Origin: Anastatus disparis
Taxonomy: Eukaryota; Arthropoda; Insecta; Hymenoptera; Eupelmidae
Direction: 5' to 3'
Assembly: GCA_017163975.1 (NCBI GenBank)
Contig: JAFFSR010000245.1
Coordinates: 2,743,001 to 2,807,000 of the forward strand
DNA: 64,000 bases
Part shown: positions 11,815 to 23,330 of the stretch, in pieces
Numbering within the stretch: the first letter of the stretch is position 1
How the letters are laid out: every line of letters starts with the position of its first letter
The notes under the pieces: model-generated
Told to the model about the DNA's origin: nothing
Database searches by the model: none
Seen by the model: the letters and a program-made list of their open reading frames with translations, nothing else
Translations under genes and position numbers: made by a program

Positions 11815-12680
11815 CAGACATTTATTAAAACATAATTATCAAAATCAAAATATACATAATTTTTATAGAGTCTATACATATTTCATACATGTCCATTTTC
11901 AAACCTAATTTATATATATTCTATGCATAGACAATTAGATATGATTTATGTACAGACTACACATAATTTTTTTACATGGGATAATATTATAACCAAGGAA
12001 AGAATATTACAATAAAGGAAAATAATTTTCTAAAATATTATTACAGTAAAGGTAAATAATGATTCATTAAAGAAAAATAAAATAGTAAATTGATATGTTC
12101 ATAAAGGAAAATAATATTACGAAAAATAAAATAAATTTCTAAAATGTTTGAAAGAAATAATAAAAAACCCATGCTATACAAAAACGAGAATCTAAAGTTT
12201 TCACGCAAACATTGTAAGGGAATTTCTTAATCAAAGAAAAATCATATATATTTGAAATGATAATTTTATACGGCCAGTTAGTGATGGTGTACGTTCGTAT
12301 TAGAAAGCGCCTTTATGTACTCTTATAATGAGTTTAGTTGCAAAATGAAATATTAAGTTAAAATAAACATAAGTTCGAAATTTTAGGTATTTTTTTTATT
12401 TGACTCCCGAATAAAAAAATTCATATTCAAATCACATCCATAAAAATAAATGTAGCGCGCGGTAATCGGAAATTTTTCGGCCGAAAATTCGATTCGATAA
12501 ATGAATTTTCCGCACGCTTTGTAAATATTCATGCAATTAATTTTTCGTGCGGTAAACAGGTATTTTCAGTACAGAAATAAGGTATGTTCAGTACAGAAAC
12601 AAACAAACTTTCCGAAGATTTTTATTTGATCGAATAATTTAGTTGATAAACATTTATTTTAATTCATTTCGTTCTTTTAA
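11815..12680. other. AT-rich, no recognisable gene
   Basis: I see only AT-rich sequence. A short less AT-rich patch with GCGCGCGGTAAT and CGTGCGGTAAAC motifs lies at about 12450-12570; it has no coding frame. Confidence 0.5.
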
Positions 12681-13240
12681 ATAAATAAATTTATTGATTA
12701 TAAATGAACCGTTTATTTGATTTAATTAATGATTCCTAATTACTAAATGTTGTTTATTTCAAATAAATTTCTTCTTAATTTCAAATTAATTTATTTTATT
12801 CGAATTATTTAATTTAATAAATATTCATTCGAATTCATTTTATTCTTTGAAGCAAATGAATTTATTGATTCTAAATAGACCCTTTTTTGATTAAATGAAT
12901 GATTCTTAATCGTCCAACTGCATTTTGTTGAATTTAAACAAATATGAATTCAAGTGAATATTTGTTAATTTGAAATAAATTTATTTTATTCAAACAAGAA
13001 ATTCAGTCAAATTTAATAAATATTTATTCAAATTCATACAAATGAAATCATTGATTATAAACTGATTATTTGATACAATCAATCATTTTTAATAATCCAG
13101 ATAAATGCTGTTTACATCAAATAAACAGAATTTGAAATGAATGTTTTGTTAATTTCAAATAAATATTTGATTAAAGAACTATTTGATTTAACTAAATATT
13201 TGTTTGAATCAACTAATTAAAATTCAAATAAATATAGTTA
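12681..13240. repeat. Diverged ~180-bp tandem repeat, three units
   Basis: Units start near 12681, 12854 and 13040, each with AAAT(A/G)AATTTATTGATT-like sequence, then an ATGATT..TAAT segment, a TG..TGTTTA.TTCAAATAAA segment and a TTAATAAATATT.ATTCGAATTCA segment. Spacing is ~173 and ~186 bp. The length resembles many insect satellites, but three diverged units do not establish one. Confidence 0.6.
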
Positions 13241-13371
13241 GTTCATCCTTGCTAGAAATTAAAACGATTTTTTTACCATTTTATGACTTGCTATGAAATG
13301 AAAAGAAGAAAATGGGAATTTTTATGGTCATTATTGCAACTAATATGAAACGTTTTTTTACCCTTATAATG

Positions 13372-14633
13372 TGTAACGTTTGGCTTTTCTGTTCGGTTGC
13401 TTTAGACAACTCGTTGACGTCGGCGGCATCAGACTTTTACTTTTACCTGAGGGTTGATGCTGGAAGATGGTCGGTCGGTAGTTCGAATAAGCCAAAGTTC
13501 AAAACTTATAAACTAAATTGAAATTACTGAATTTAATAATAAAAATAAAAATAAGTTTAAGAATGAAAAGTTAACTGTAATTAAAGGAAAAAGAAATTTA
13601 CTATTGCGTTTAAATTATAATTAAATAAAGGAAATAAGCAAGGTGGTAAACGACGGGGCGGATTTACAGGAGAGGTTTAGCGGAACTGGTAAATGAGTAT
13701 GAGTCGTGCATTTTATATTTTTCACAATAAATATTCTTTGCATTTATTGAGTTGCCTTAAAACTAATACAAGGTTACTTTAATCAAATAATAATCTTGGA
13801 ATACGGCCGGAAACGGCGGCACGCAAAAATATGAATAAACTAAGGTTAAATTATATGTTTGAGCGGTCGGTATTATTTTTACTGGCGACGCGGCTTAACA
13901 AAAATTATAATTAATAATAAATTCCGAACGGTATCGGTTACAAACTAATATAAAAGAAAAGGTAGACTATTTACAGGTTACGAGATTTAATTGATCTCTT
14001 CTGGCGGTCGGTATTTATTTTTACCGGTGACGCGGTTTAACAATCTTATTATTAATAAAGGAAAGGTAATAAACTATATACAGGCTACGATATTATCGAC
14101 GGCGGTTACGGTCGGAATTTACTTTACCGGCGGCGGATAATACGAGCTATGTCTCGATGACACCCGGTATAGACTGGAAGCGGGTCGGTGTCGCAGGAAG
14201 ACACGATAATGCTACCTCCCAGCCTCAGGGTAGACAAAGAGAAGATGCGCTAGTCGTGGAAAACTCCATCGACTGGCGGAGGAACTACCTCGACCGAAAA
14301 GGTGGAGGTAAGAGATAGGAAACTATGCATAGGAAACCCCCTTATGCATAGTTACTGGGAATGGATGGAAAACTTAGTCAAGCTAAGCCCAGGTAGGAAC
14401 GGTCTGCAATGTGTATAGGAATCCCCCTTATACACATTGAAACACGTAGGTGAGCTCTCACTATGTAAAGCATAACTTCTCTACATAGGGAGAGGGGAGA
14501 GAGTCCGTTTTAGCCGGCCGTCTTGCCGACTTATATGCTCTGGAGCGCGCTATTTCCATTGCGGGAGTAACGCCTCGTAGCGGTTGAGCGCAGAACCTGG
14601 TTTAAGCGCGATGCTTGAAATAGCATCGTCGCA
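13372..14633 (+). mobile_element. Solo LTR B
   Basis: It starts TGTAACGTTTGG, ends CATCGTCGCA, is 1262 bp long and is flanked by AATG at 13368-13371 and 14634-14637. Its 3' ~110 bp matches LTR A. It also contains about three diverged tandem copies (13850-14130) of a ~150-bp segment with the motif GGTCGGTA.TTTTACCGG.GACGCGG. No gag or pol is present, so it is a solo LTR left by recombination of a longer element. Confidence 0.82.
14322..14488. promoter_or_regulatory. Three stem-loops in LTR B upstream of the TATA-like box
   Basis: Stem-loop 1: ACTATGCATA (14322-14331) pairs with TATGCATAGT (14343-14352), 10 bp perfect. Stem-loop 2: AATGTGTATA (14408-14417) pairs with TATACACATT (14429-14438), 10 bp perfect. 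Stem-loop 3: CTATGTA (14461-14467) pairs with TACATAG (14482-14488). Loops 1 and 2 are almost identical (GGAAACCCCCT and GGAATCCCCCT) while their stems differ. A TATA-like TTATATGC follows at 14531. Confidence 0.75.
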
Positions 14634-15067
14634 AATGCTATATTGATTAAATATGCAAATCAAAAAAAATTATCAGTATTTCATACTCTTAATCATTCTT
14701 TTTACAATATTTATTTATACTTGAGATGATTTATTTTACTATCTGGTATAATTTCATTTTTTTAAAATTTATTGAACATATTTTATAATAAACGTTAAAT
14801 AAGAAGTTTATGATACTGAATTAAAAGATATATTGAATTTAGGTTAAAATATTTCTAATACTTAAAATGCTCACTTTTTGGCTAAAAATAAAAATTTGTA
14901 TATTTTGTCTATATTATACTTTACGTAATATACAAAAAATCTGGGCTCTGCAGATTTGGCAAAAAATGACTATTTATTAGCTAATATTGGCATGACAAAA
15001 TATCACTTTTGACAATCGACATAGATTGTAGTATACACCATTTCTTATATTCACATTCCTATTAGGG

Positions 15068-15267
15068 ATTTAACTAAATTTTGTTCATTGTATTATTCAG
15101 AATTATTTTATTCCCTTAATAAAATATACATTTTATCATTTGTGATGCATAGTTGCAAATCAAAAAAGATAAAGTTTTGGTCATATATGTTTTAAAATAA
15201 ATTAGAAATTTTTTATTTTCAAAAAAATTTGAATGATAATATTTTTACGTAAGAAAATCGTTTTGTG

Positions 15268-15321
<54 letters not shown>

Positions 15322-16272
15322 AGTAAGAAAATTATTTCTAGCTACGCTTTGTAATTTTTAATTTATTAAATGCTATAACAGTAGATGGTTTGAAAATCTC
15401 TTATGTTTACGTTACATAAATAAACATAAGCTTTACAAAAAAATATTTATATGGTGCAAGCTCTTCGCGAAATAAAACGTAGGTCTTACTTACTAATGAA
15501 TATTTTCATATGCAAATTGGACGCGCATTTACGAGCATAACACTTACAGCATGAATCAGATTTTTCTATCGTTTCTACTTGTTGTTTGCAGTATAGTAGT
15601 TATAAAATTCTTTCCACTTTAAGTATATAAATAAATACTTAATTGATTGCGTTCAAAATTATACAGATGATCATTGATAGAACTTTATTTGTTTTTTAAA
15701 TCATGCAAGATATCTCTACATTCAGGAATATAATAAAAATTTGTCTCGGAAAAAATGATTGATTCTACGAAGGGTGCAAAATTAGATGTAAAAATAAAGA
15801 TTAAGAAAAATATAACAAATTTTTATACTAAAATAATCAGAGAAATTAATTCTATCCAAAACTGAACTTAATTCCTCATAATTTATAACCTTAATTTAAA
15901 ATTACGTAAAAGATTCCATGTAATTAAAAATTAGAACAGCTAGGGTTATTTGGGAGTTGAGGTTCACAAAAAACTACACTAAACAGAATTATCTAAATTT
16001 GAAAATTGAGATTCCTAAAGAAAATATTTTATTTTTTATAAAGACTAATTTTAAATTATCTGTTATATGAATTTCTATCCTTTTGAAATGTGTTATTTTT
16101 TAACGTGAAGAATTCAATCTACTTTTGAGTCCTGTTGTTATTTAACTCAGAAAAATAGACAAATCATCCTAAAACAAAATTTATTAGTTGTTTTTTTGTT
16201 ATTTATCAAATTCAAGTTATTGTAGCTTCAACTTTAATTAAAGGAATTAATCAAAAGCTCATCTTAAAGATC
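15068..16272. other. AT-rich with a (TA)n tract; no gene
   Basis: A (TA)n microsatellite lies at about 15273-15315. The remainder is low-complexity A/T sequence with no coding frame that resembles a known family. Confidence 0.5.
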
Positions 16273-18329
16273 ACCCGCGCAAAAACATTACCATCGCCAA
16301 AGCATCGCAAATACTTAGGCCAAAGCATCGCTGATACTTCAGCCAAAATATCGCATATATATCGGAGATACTTTGTGCGAAATATCGAAAATACTTTAGG
16401 TGAAACATTGTGAATCGAGCGTCGAGTTATATTCATATTAACGCAAAATAATTTATTTTACCAGGTATTGCCCTTAAATTGAGTATACATGGCAAAATTT
16501 TTAAATTTTACATTTTTCAACAAATTTTCCTAACATATGGGCGATGGTTCGCTGATGTATGTATAAAGTTTCCAAAATAATATTTTCAATATGTTTGCAT
16601 ATTATGGCTTTTGGTAAATAAATTTTTCTCTATTTATAAAATATATTATAAAGGAATAGATTAATAAAAATATTTCCACATTTTTTTATAGAATACTTAC
16701 TCTTTTTCCATTGTATTCATAGGTTCTATGACTTAGATAATATTAGTATGTATGTTTTTTACATAAAAACAAATGCATTATAACAAATTTATTTCAATTA
16801 TATTAATTTTTCCTTCACCTCTGATTTGATGAACAAATTCTAAGATATTTTGACCAATAATTATTGCACAAAGGTTGAAAGTTACAAAACTTTTTATTAC
16901 TACACAATATTTAGGTTGACAATTAAAATTATCGATACAATCACAATGAACTTTTATAAAGAATCGGATCTAATAAATTTATTTATAATTATTTTTCCAG
17001 CATATGTTAATCGTAAATGTACGTCAAAATTATTACCATCAGAATATACTACATGTGTAAATTTAATGATATCATTATTCAGGAATCCAAGAAGAGGATA
17101 AAAGAAGCATGAAAAAAGTAATTTTATTTAATGAGATAAAAATGAAATGGTATGATTATGAATACGGTTTATTTATGTTTTGATAAGAATTTCTTATTAT
17201 ATTATAATAATAAAGTAATTCTAAGCGAGGTAAATAAAATTTTAATTTTATCATTCCAGAATTGATAGAACTGATAAAAGTTATAATTTGTTGATTATTA
17301 TTAACCTGGTAGAAAATAAAACGTTTTTTTTTATCATTTTGTGGTCATTGCTTTAAAATGAAGAGCTAAAAATGGGCATTTTCTATGGCCATTATTTTAA
17401 ACAACATAAAACATTTTTTTACCTATATACTACTGACATGTTACACGCATTTTCGAAGATTAAAATTTGAATCTTAGAAACAGAAAAAATACTCATAATT
17501 AAATCTCTATAATTATTTGTGTTTAAGACAATTTATTTTTTCATTTTTTTGTATTCATTAAATATATATTTTATTATTCAAACGCGAATGAAACTGGATT
17601 TATAAGTTAAAATATTTCTAGGTACTTAAAATGCCCACTTTATGGACAACATATTTCTATTAGCATTTTTTGTCTATACAAAAAATGAAGGCTCTGCAAA
17701 GATTGACTATTTATTAGCCAATATTGATATGACAAAATATTACTATTAATAATGCCCATAAATTGTATTATGCACCATTTTTAATGTTCAAATTTCTACC
17801 AGGGTATATTTAATAATTATTCATTTATTTATTATTCATAATGTTACTTTTGCTATTAACATATAGTTTCATACATTATTTGCTTAATAATGTAAAAAAT
17901 GTATACAAAAATTAAAAATAATTAAATTTTCTGCAACTACAAAATATTTTGTTAATTAAATCTTTAAATGCAATAAATAAAATAAATAAATATCATATTT
18001 AGAAAAGCGTAAATATTATTTTGGAAATTTTATATATACATCGGCGAACCTACGCTCATACATTGGGGAAATTTGTTGAAAAATGTAAAATTAAAAAATT
18101 TTGCCATGTATCCGCAATATAAGGGCAATATCTGGGATTAGACCCGTGGAAATATATTAGCGAAAAAATAAATTATTTTGCGGTAATATGGACATAACTT
18201 GGCACTCGATTTCCAATGTCTCACCTAAAGTATTTCCGAAATTTCGCTCAAAGTATCTCCGATATATATGCGATATTTCGACTGAAGTATCAGCGATGCT
18301 TCGTCGATGGTAATTTTTTTTGCACGGGC
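16273..18329. mobile_element. Element with ~315-bp imperfect inverted termini
   Basis: 16273-16588 is the diverged reverse complement of about 18016-18329. Outer ends read CCCGCGCAAAAACATTACCATCG on the left and CGATGGTAA...GCACGGGC on the right; both arms contain the unusual run of TATCG/ATCGC motifs (for example GATATATATGCGATATTTCG). The 1.4-kb centre holds the separate TIR element at 17305-17803 and no transposase. It looks like a non-autonomous DNA transposon; the superfamily is not clear. Confidence 0.68.
17305..17803. mobile_element. Small TIR element, copy 2 (uninterrupted)
   Basis: The ends are CCTGGTAGAAA (17305) and TTTCTACCAGG (to 17803), an 11-bp inverted match, and the subterminal sequences are weakly palindromic. 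It is the intact relative of 13247-15067. It lies inside the loop of the 16273-18329 element, so it may have inserted there. Confidence 0.7.
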
Positions 18330-18409
18330 ATTGACAATATTATGAACGTAATAATGAATAATGTATCGTTAATTTTATAAAAAGTTAATCACATACATCG
18401 AAAAATTTT

Positions 18410-18935
18410 AAAAAAGCTTTCCAACAACTTATTAAAAATGTTTTCTTGAGATCGACGAATGAGACGCATATCATTAAAAAGTACCCATAGAAACAAAACG
18501 AGTTATGAAAAAAAAAATCAATCTTATAGGGTTGCGAGAACATATAAAAAAGTTAAGTTGAAGTTTTCGACCCCTAAACTTAAAAACTAATTGAAAAACA
18601 CGAAAATTCATGGTTAGCAGTACTTTTTCATAACTTTTTACATACATTTAGAAAGTTTAAATAGGCCTTCGTAAAAATCACTTCCGAACCGATGCCATGT
18701 TAATTAAACCAGAAGTTATCAAAAAGTAGTAGCAACCATAAATCATCGTCATTTTTCAGTTAATTTCTAAAGTTAGAAGTCAGAAACTTCAAATTAAATT
18801 TTTTACATTTTTCCACGACCCTAGAAAATCGATTTTTTTTAATGGCTTCGTTTTTAACTATTTATTTTAATAATGTGAGTCTCGTACGTCGATCTCAACG
18901 AGATATTTTCAATGGGATGTTGGAAAGCTCTAAAA
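18410..18935. mobile_element. Palindromic element, ~525 bp
   Basis: The left half (from AAGCTTTCCAACAACTTATT) is the diverged reverse complement of the right half (to AATGGGATGTTGGAAAGCT). Matching blocks include GAGATCGACG and CGTCGATCTC. There is no coding frame. A (TA)n tract follows at about 18943-18980. Confidence 0.72.
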
Positions 18936-18938
18936 GAT

Positions 18939-18984
<46 letters not shown>

Positions 18985-19712
18985 AAATAGATTGAAAATT
19001 AGAATTTGTTTCCTTATGCTTTTATAATTAATTCAAAGGGATAAATTTTCACGGCTGAAATAATTATGAATTAAAAAATTGAATTTTTAACATTTTGAAA
19101 TTCAATTCTCAAAAGATAAAGAATTAACAGAGATGCAAGCATTTAAAAGTTGGAGCTTATTATAAATTTCTTAATCTTTATTATAACGTGTAATTTTAAT
19201 TACGCTTTATAATAAGAATATATTTTTCAAGCCAAATTCCAAATCATGTGTTATTTTATATACAGATTTAAACATGATTTTATAATTTTCGAATAAATAA
19301 AAAAATTGATTAATGATAGTTTGTATAAATTTTAATGAAATCAAACATTGTACATACAAACTGGAAACATGACTGTGCGTAGATAATGCATTGAGTTTTT
19401 ATTAATAGTAAGATAGTAAGATTGGTGACATTTCATTGTTAATATATTTTTTAAATATTTAGCTTTGTTAAGCATCCAGCTTTATTTAATGCTCACTATT
19501 ACACATTTCTATTGCTTTTTGCTTTATGAATTTCTCATCTAAAGGTGTTGGTCTAAAAAATGTATTTGTGAAAATTCATGGTTTTATTGACTAGACTATT
19601 AATGAATAATTACTTATCATATGAATTGCGTGCGAATCCCCAATCGCCTGTCCATGAATTTATTTAATAAATTATCACAATATAAATAATATATACTTTT
19701 TGAAATTCACAG
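18936..19712. other. AT-rich upstream flank of the candidate exon
   Basis: After the (TA)n tract I see nothing coding. The final bases before 19713 form a pyrimidine-bearing run ending TTCACAG, read as a possible splice acceptor for the next feature. Confidence 0.45.
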
Positions 19713-19767
19713 GTGAATAATGCGACCGCTCGAGTGCAGACGAAAAAACCACCTACAGTTCCAAACG
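19713..19767 (+). CDS. Candidate 55-bp internal exon of a host gene
   Basis: A block of clearly higher GC than its flanks is bounded by AATTCACAG at its left and GTAGGTTAA at its right, good acceptor and donor matches. One frame is open throughout and reads VNNATARVQTKKPPTVPN. It shows no similarity to any element in the window. The length is 18 codons plus one base, so it would change phase between neighbouring introns. I cannot assign a gene. The alternative is a chance GC-rich patch; no second exon is visible, so confidence is limited. Confidence 0.4.
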
Positions 19768-20000
19768 GTAGGTTAAAATTTTTATGTCTCTTTCAAGGTT
19801 TTTATTTTCGATAATTTATAAAATTGTTTTAAAAAAATTAAATAATACAAAAGTTTTATGTATTGAAAGCGTATCTATAATACTTATAAAATTTGTTTAG
19901 CTAAATTTATAAAAACATATTAATCAAACACTTTTAAAAACAACCACGAACATCAAGTTTTATCATAATAACCTAGTTACTGGTAAAGTATATACCTTGG

Positions 20001-20089
20001 ATAATTGAGGGCCTGGAAACGAAAAGGGCTTATAGCCCATTAAAATAACATTGGCTATAAGCCCTTTTCGTTTCCACGACCTCAATTAT
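20001..20089. other. 89-bp hairpin with ~38-bp arms
   Basis: The arm ATAATTGAGG..CTGGAAACG continues into AAAAGGGCTTATAGCC and pairs with the mirror sequence ending at 20089; I count two mismatches in ~38 bp and a loop of ~11 nt. The size is like a miRNA precursor, but the near-perfect long arms are more like a tiny MITE or siRNA hairpin. Confidence 0.7.
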
Positions 20090-20681
20090 AAAAAAACCGC
20101 TCAGAATTTGATGACAAGTATATGGTCCTTTTTAAAAGATTTTTTATGCACCAAAAGTACTAAAGAATGATTAAATGGAAATTGATCTTATCCTTTAGAG
20201 AGCTTAGAATATAGTCCACTCTTCGAAATTTTACCAAACCAAAAAGTCAGGTTTAAAAGTAATTGCATAAAAATACATAGAGTGTGGGCAATATTATGGT
20301 AACGTATCGGTTACTGTTATTGCCAATATATTACATCAACAATATTCAATATTTCGGCAATATAATGGCAACTGTACGCATACATACCAAGGTGTTTTTC
20401 ACATAGTTCCATATAGTTGCTAAAATAAAATTACTATCAGAAATATTAATAACATTTCGTGACAGGGATTCGATTCTGTAAACCTTTTCTTGACAGGCTT
20501 GCACTTTCCACTGAGCTATTATATTCTATTGATGATAAATAATCCAATGAAGGTCATAATTTAAAATTTCAAAGATAATAGAATTGCATGTATTATAATC
20601 TACACTAAATCATATGCAGGGTTGGTTTATCAAAGACGCTCATGACTATAGCAGCAGCACAACGAATTATTATTCAACTCA
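20090..20681. other. AT-rich, no gene seen
   Basis: I see no coding frame and no clear element boundaries between the hairpin and the SINE. Confidence 0.45.
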
Positions 20682-20695
20682 TATTCTTTCTCATG

Positions 20696-20955
20696 AGAGC
20701 GCGGTGGTGTGAGAGATAGAATGTGCCATTTATATCGCGACTCTTAAAAAATCTGACCTTATTTGGTATCGGTTGATTGCTGGTCACAAAAGTGGCTGAT
20801 CATCCATCGGTAGTCAAAGTTTTCGGTATGGTGCGTCGGGCAGTCTAGCCTGATGTAATGTGTTAAACGAGAATCGGGTTGGGCTCCCTCGATATCACCA
20901 TATTAAAAAGGTTAACATATAGAAGACAATATCCTCATATATTAACTAAAAAAAA
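20696..20955 (+). mobile_element. tRNA-derived SINE, family 2, internally deleted copy
   Basis: The body from GTGCCATTTATATCGCGACTC to the A-rich end matches the copy at 9537-9882. The head keeps GAGCGCGGTGG but has lost most of the tRNA-like part, including the B box. Imperfect flanking repeats TATTCTTTCTCATG (20682-20695) and TATTCCTCCTCATG (20956-20969) are the likely aged target duplication. Confidence 0.82.
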
Positions 20956-20969
20956 TATTCCTCCTCATG

Positions 20970-21430
20970 CTGTATATTAACATAATTGTACCCTTTTAAA
21001 CGTTAAATCAATGAATAATTTTTTTTTTATTAAATGTAGACATGCGTTAGTAAAATTTATAGAAAAATGCTATTGTAGTATTAAATTATAACAGAAGTAT
21101 TAACCCTTATTATTTTTAATAATAATTTAATTTTAGTAACTATTCGTAATATATGGGAAACATGTTAAAATGTGTAAAATTGCCTGTATAAAGTTGAAAT
21201 ATTGGCAATTTTTCATTCAATACATTCACAATAGTAATATCTAATAAATTACTAATATGTTGCCCTTATTTCATATTTTTACGCAAGTATAGAAAATTTG
21301 AAACATAAAATGCACGGGGAAGAGATTTCGATCAGCACCTAACGTGAAAAATCTGTACCCTTCTTTACCGACCGCGCAACATGATATATGAAGCAAGTAG
21401 CGTTAAAAACCTACACTGAGAGAAATATTA
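20970..21430. other. AT-rich, no gene seen
   Basis: I see only AT-rich sequence, with a slightly GC-richer patch at about 21315-21420 that has no coding frame. It is interrupted on its right by the TA-flanked palindrome. Confidence 0.45.
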
Positions 21431-21900
21431 TACAGTGTGTCCGAAAAGTAACGATACACCTAAGAAATTTCTAAAGTTGATAATTTTTTCAATCAGGTGA
21501 AGGTCGTTCTTGGAGTAACTTTTTACGAGGTATCCGATGGTGACCTTGGATTTGACCTTGAACCTCATTTTCAAGGTTATTTTGAGGTCAACCTTATTTT
21601 TTTAAATGAGAACCCCTACTTTTTATAGCGGAATCGAAAAGAGCGGAAAATTTTACGTTAATACATATCCAAACGTAAAATTTTCCGCTCTTTTTAATTC
21701 CACTATAAAAAGTAGGGGTTCTCATTTAAAAAAATGAGGTCGTACTCTAAATAACCTTGAAAATGAGGTTCAAGGTCAAATCCAAGGTCACCATCGGATA
21801 CCTCGTAAAAAGTTACTCCAAGAACGACCTTCACCTGATTAAAAAAATTATCAACTTTGGAAATTTCTTAGGTGTATCGTTACTTTTTGGACACGCTGTA
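21431..21900. mobile_element. Palindromic MITE with TA target, Tc1/mariner-like ends
   Basis: The outer ends are TACAGTGTGTCCGAAAAGTAACG and its near-exact reverse complement ending GGACACGCTGTA, with TA at both borders. The arms are almost perfect over ~220 bp and leave a ~15-nt loop near 21665. CAGTGTGTCC-type ends with a TA target fit the IS630-Tc1-mariner group. It has no transposase. Confidence 0.85.
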
Positions 21901-23112
21901 TAAAATATTGTACATTTTTACTATGTGCGCCAGTAACCAGCTCGCGGACCGACATCTTCAAAATTCTACTTTGTGACTTTGTAAACTTTTTAACTGCGTT
22001 AAATTTACTATGTTAGATTGCAAATTTCATTCCTGCCTTTAACAAATTTTATATGAAACATTCAAACAATAAAAAATTTTGGCTGGTTTTTAATTACTAC
22101 TTTATGTATAACATATTATTTACATATAGATATAAATATCATTAGAGTCAATTTCAGATACAATAGTTTATATCATATTGTTGTTCCTACCTTAGCTGTG
22201 AATTAATCTAACCTACACCTTAAGGTAGTTCTATCCTGCAATCGTACTGATTCAGTTTGATGCGAGTAGTAGTAACTTTCCACAATAAGTGGAGAACTAT
22301 CACGCCGTAACTCCTCCTCCTTCATGCGCAGAGACCGAAAAACTCGCCAGCCGCGCAAGTTCGTACAATCTGGCCAGCACGCGTACGAAAAGTAAACGGA
22401 TTATTGGGAAAGTCAAACAAACCGCGACTTTGTTATATTAATATCTATCTAATGAATACTGCTTGGAATATTTTTTTATTGCAAATGAATTGTCGTAATT
22501 TTATCTTTAATAATAGCAGTTTTTCAAAGAAACTTAGAATAAAGAAAAACTCGCTTTGCGATCGCATAAAATGTGCGCTATCAACGGGTTCTGGCTATGA
22601 TTTCCATGTTACAAAGTGAAAATTTGTGGCCTGATATCTCAAAATTGAATACCGCTTGGAGGTTAAACTTTTTGCTAATATGTAGAAGACACTTTTATGA
22701 ACATCTAGAGAAACTTCCAGAAGAATTTAGGAAAGTGTTAAAACGAATGCTACTACCTTAATTAGATATAAACACAACATTACAGAAGTAGGTAGAAAAC
22801 ACGCACGCATTTTAATAACGGTCAGATGGATCGGGCTTACATATGAAGGGTATTAAACTCTTACCACTTGCGAGAGTCCAGCGCCAGGATTTGTTAAGTT
22901 AAGATATAGATATGCCGGCATTGTTCTCTCTTACTTGGGAATCAACCTGCTCATGCGTAAGGGGTATTTTTACAAAAAATTATGGGGTGTCTAAATTGTA
23001 TGTGACAAAAATTACTATGTGAACTAGTAAAAATTTATAGGTGTTATTGAAATAAATAACCCTTTGTTGCACATATTTTCCTTTTCAGTAAATTTACTTA
23101 AAAATTCTCACT
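21901..23112. other. No recognisable gene; moderately GC patch near 22.2-22.4 kb
   Basis: Two short overlapping frames (22404-22619 and 22573-22761) have no family resemblance that I can name. 22262-22400 is GC-richer than its surroundings (CTCGCCAGCCGCGCAAG) without an open frame. The remainder is AT-rich. Confidence 0.4.
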
Positions 23113-23330
23113 CGGGGGTTTTTGAGGTCGCCAATTACGAATCTGAAGTCAGAATTTTAAAATTTTAATTCAAGATAGCGGATTTAAGATGATGGCTGCA
23201 AAATTTTGAAAAAAGAGATGTATGAACTCTCTTTCTAAAATTTTGCAGCCGCCATTTCGAATCCGCCATCTTGAATTAAAAATTTAAAAATTTTGACTTC
23301 AGATTCGTAATTAGCGACCCCAAAAACTCC
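23113..23330. mobile_element. Palindromic element, ~218 bp
   Basis: The left arm begins GGGGGTTTTTGAGGTCGC and the right arm ends GCGACCCCAAAAACTCC. Inner blocks also pair, for example CTGAAGTCA with TGACTTCAG and TTCAAGAT with ATCTTGAA. The loop is at about 23213-23227. It is non-coding. Confidence 0.8.

Larger units (their letters stand above)
13247..15067. mobile_element. Small TIR element, copy 1, split by solo LTR B
   Basis: The ends are CCTTGCTAGAAA (13247) and TTCCTATTAGGG (to 15067), imperfect inverted repeats. Without LTR B and one 4-bp target copy it measures ~555 bp. It parallels 17305-17803: 13247-13365 matches 17305-17425 and 14838-15067 matches 17607-17803 in the same order and spacing. 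That uninterrupted relative confirms LTR B as a later insertion. Confidence 0.68.

Noticed and set aside
22404..22761. Possible host coding exons
   Set aside because: Two short frames in different phases, without recognisable motifs or clear splice sites.
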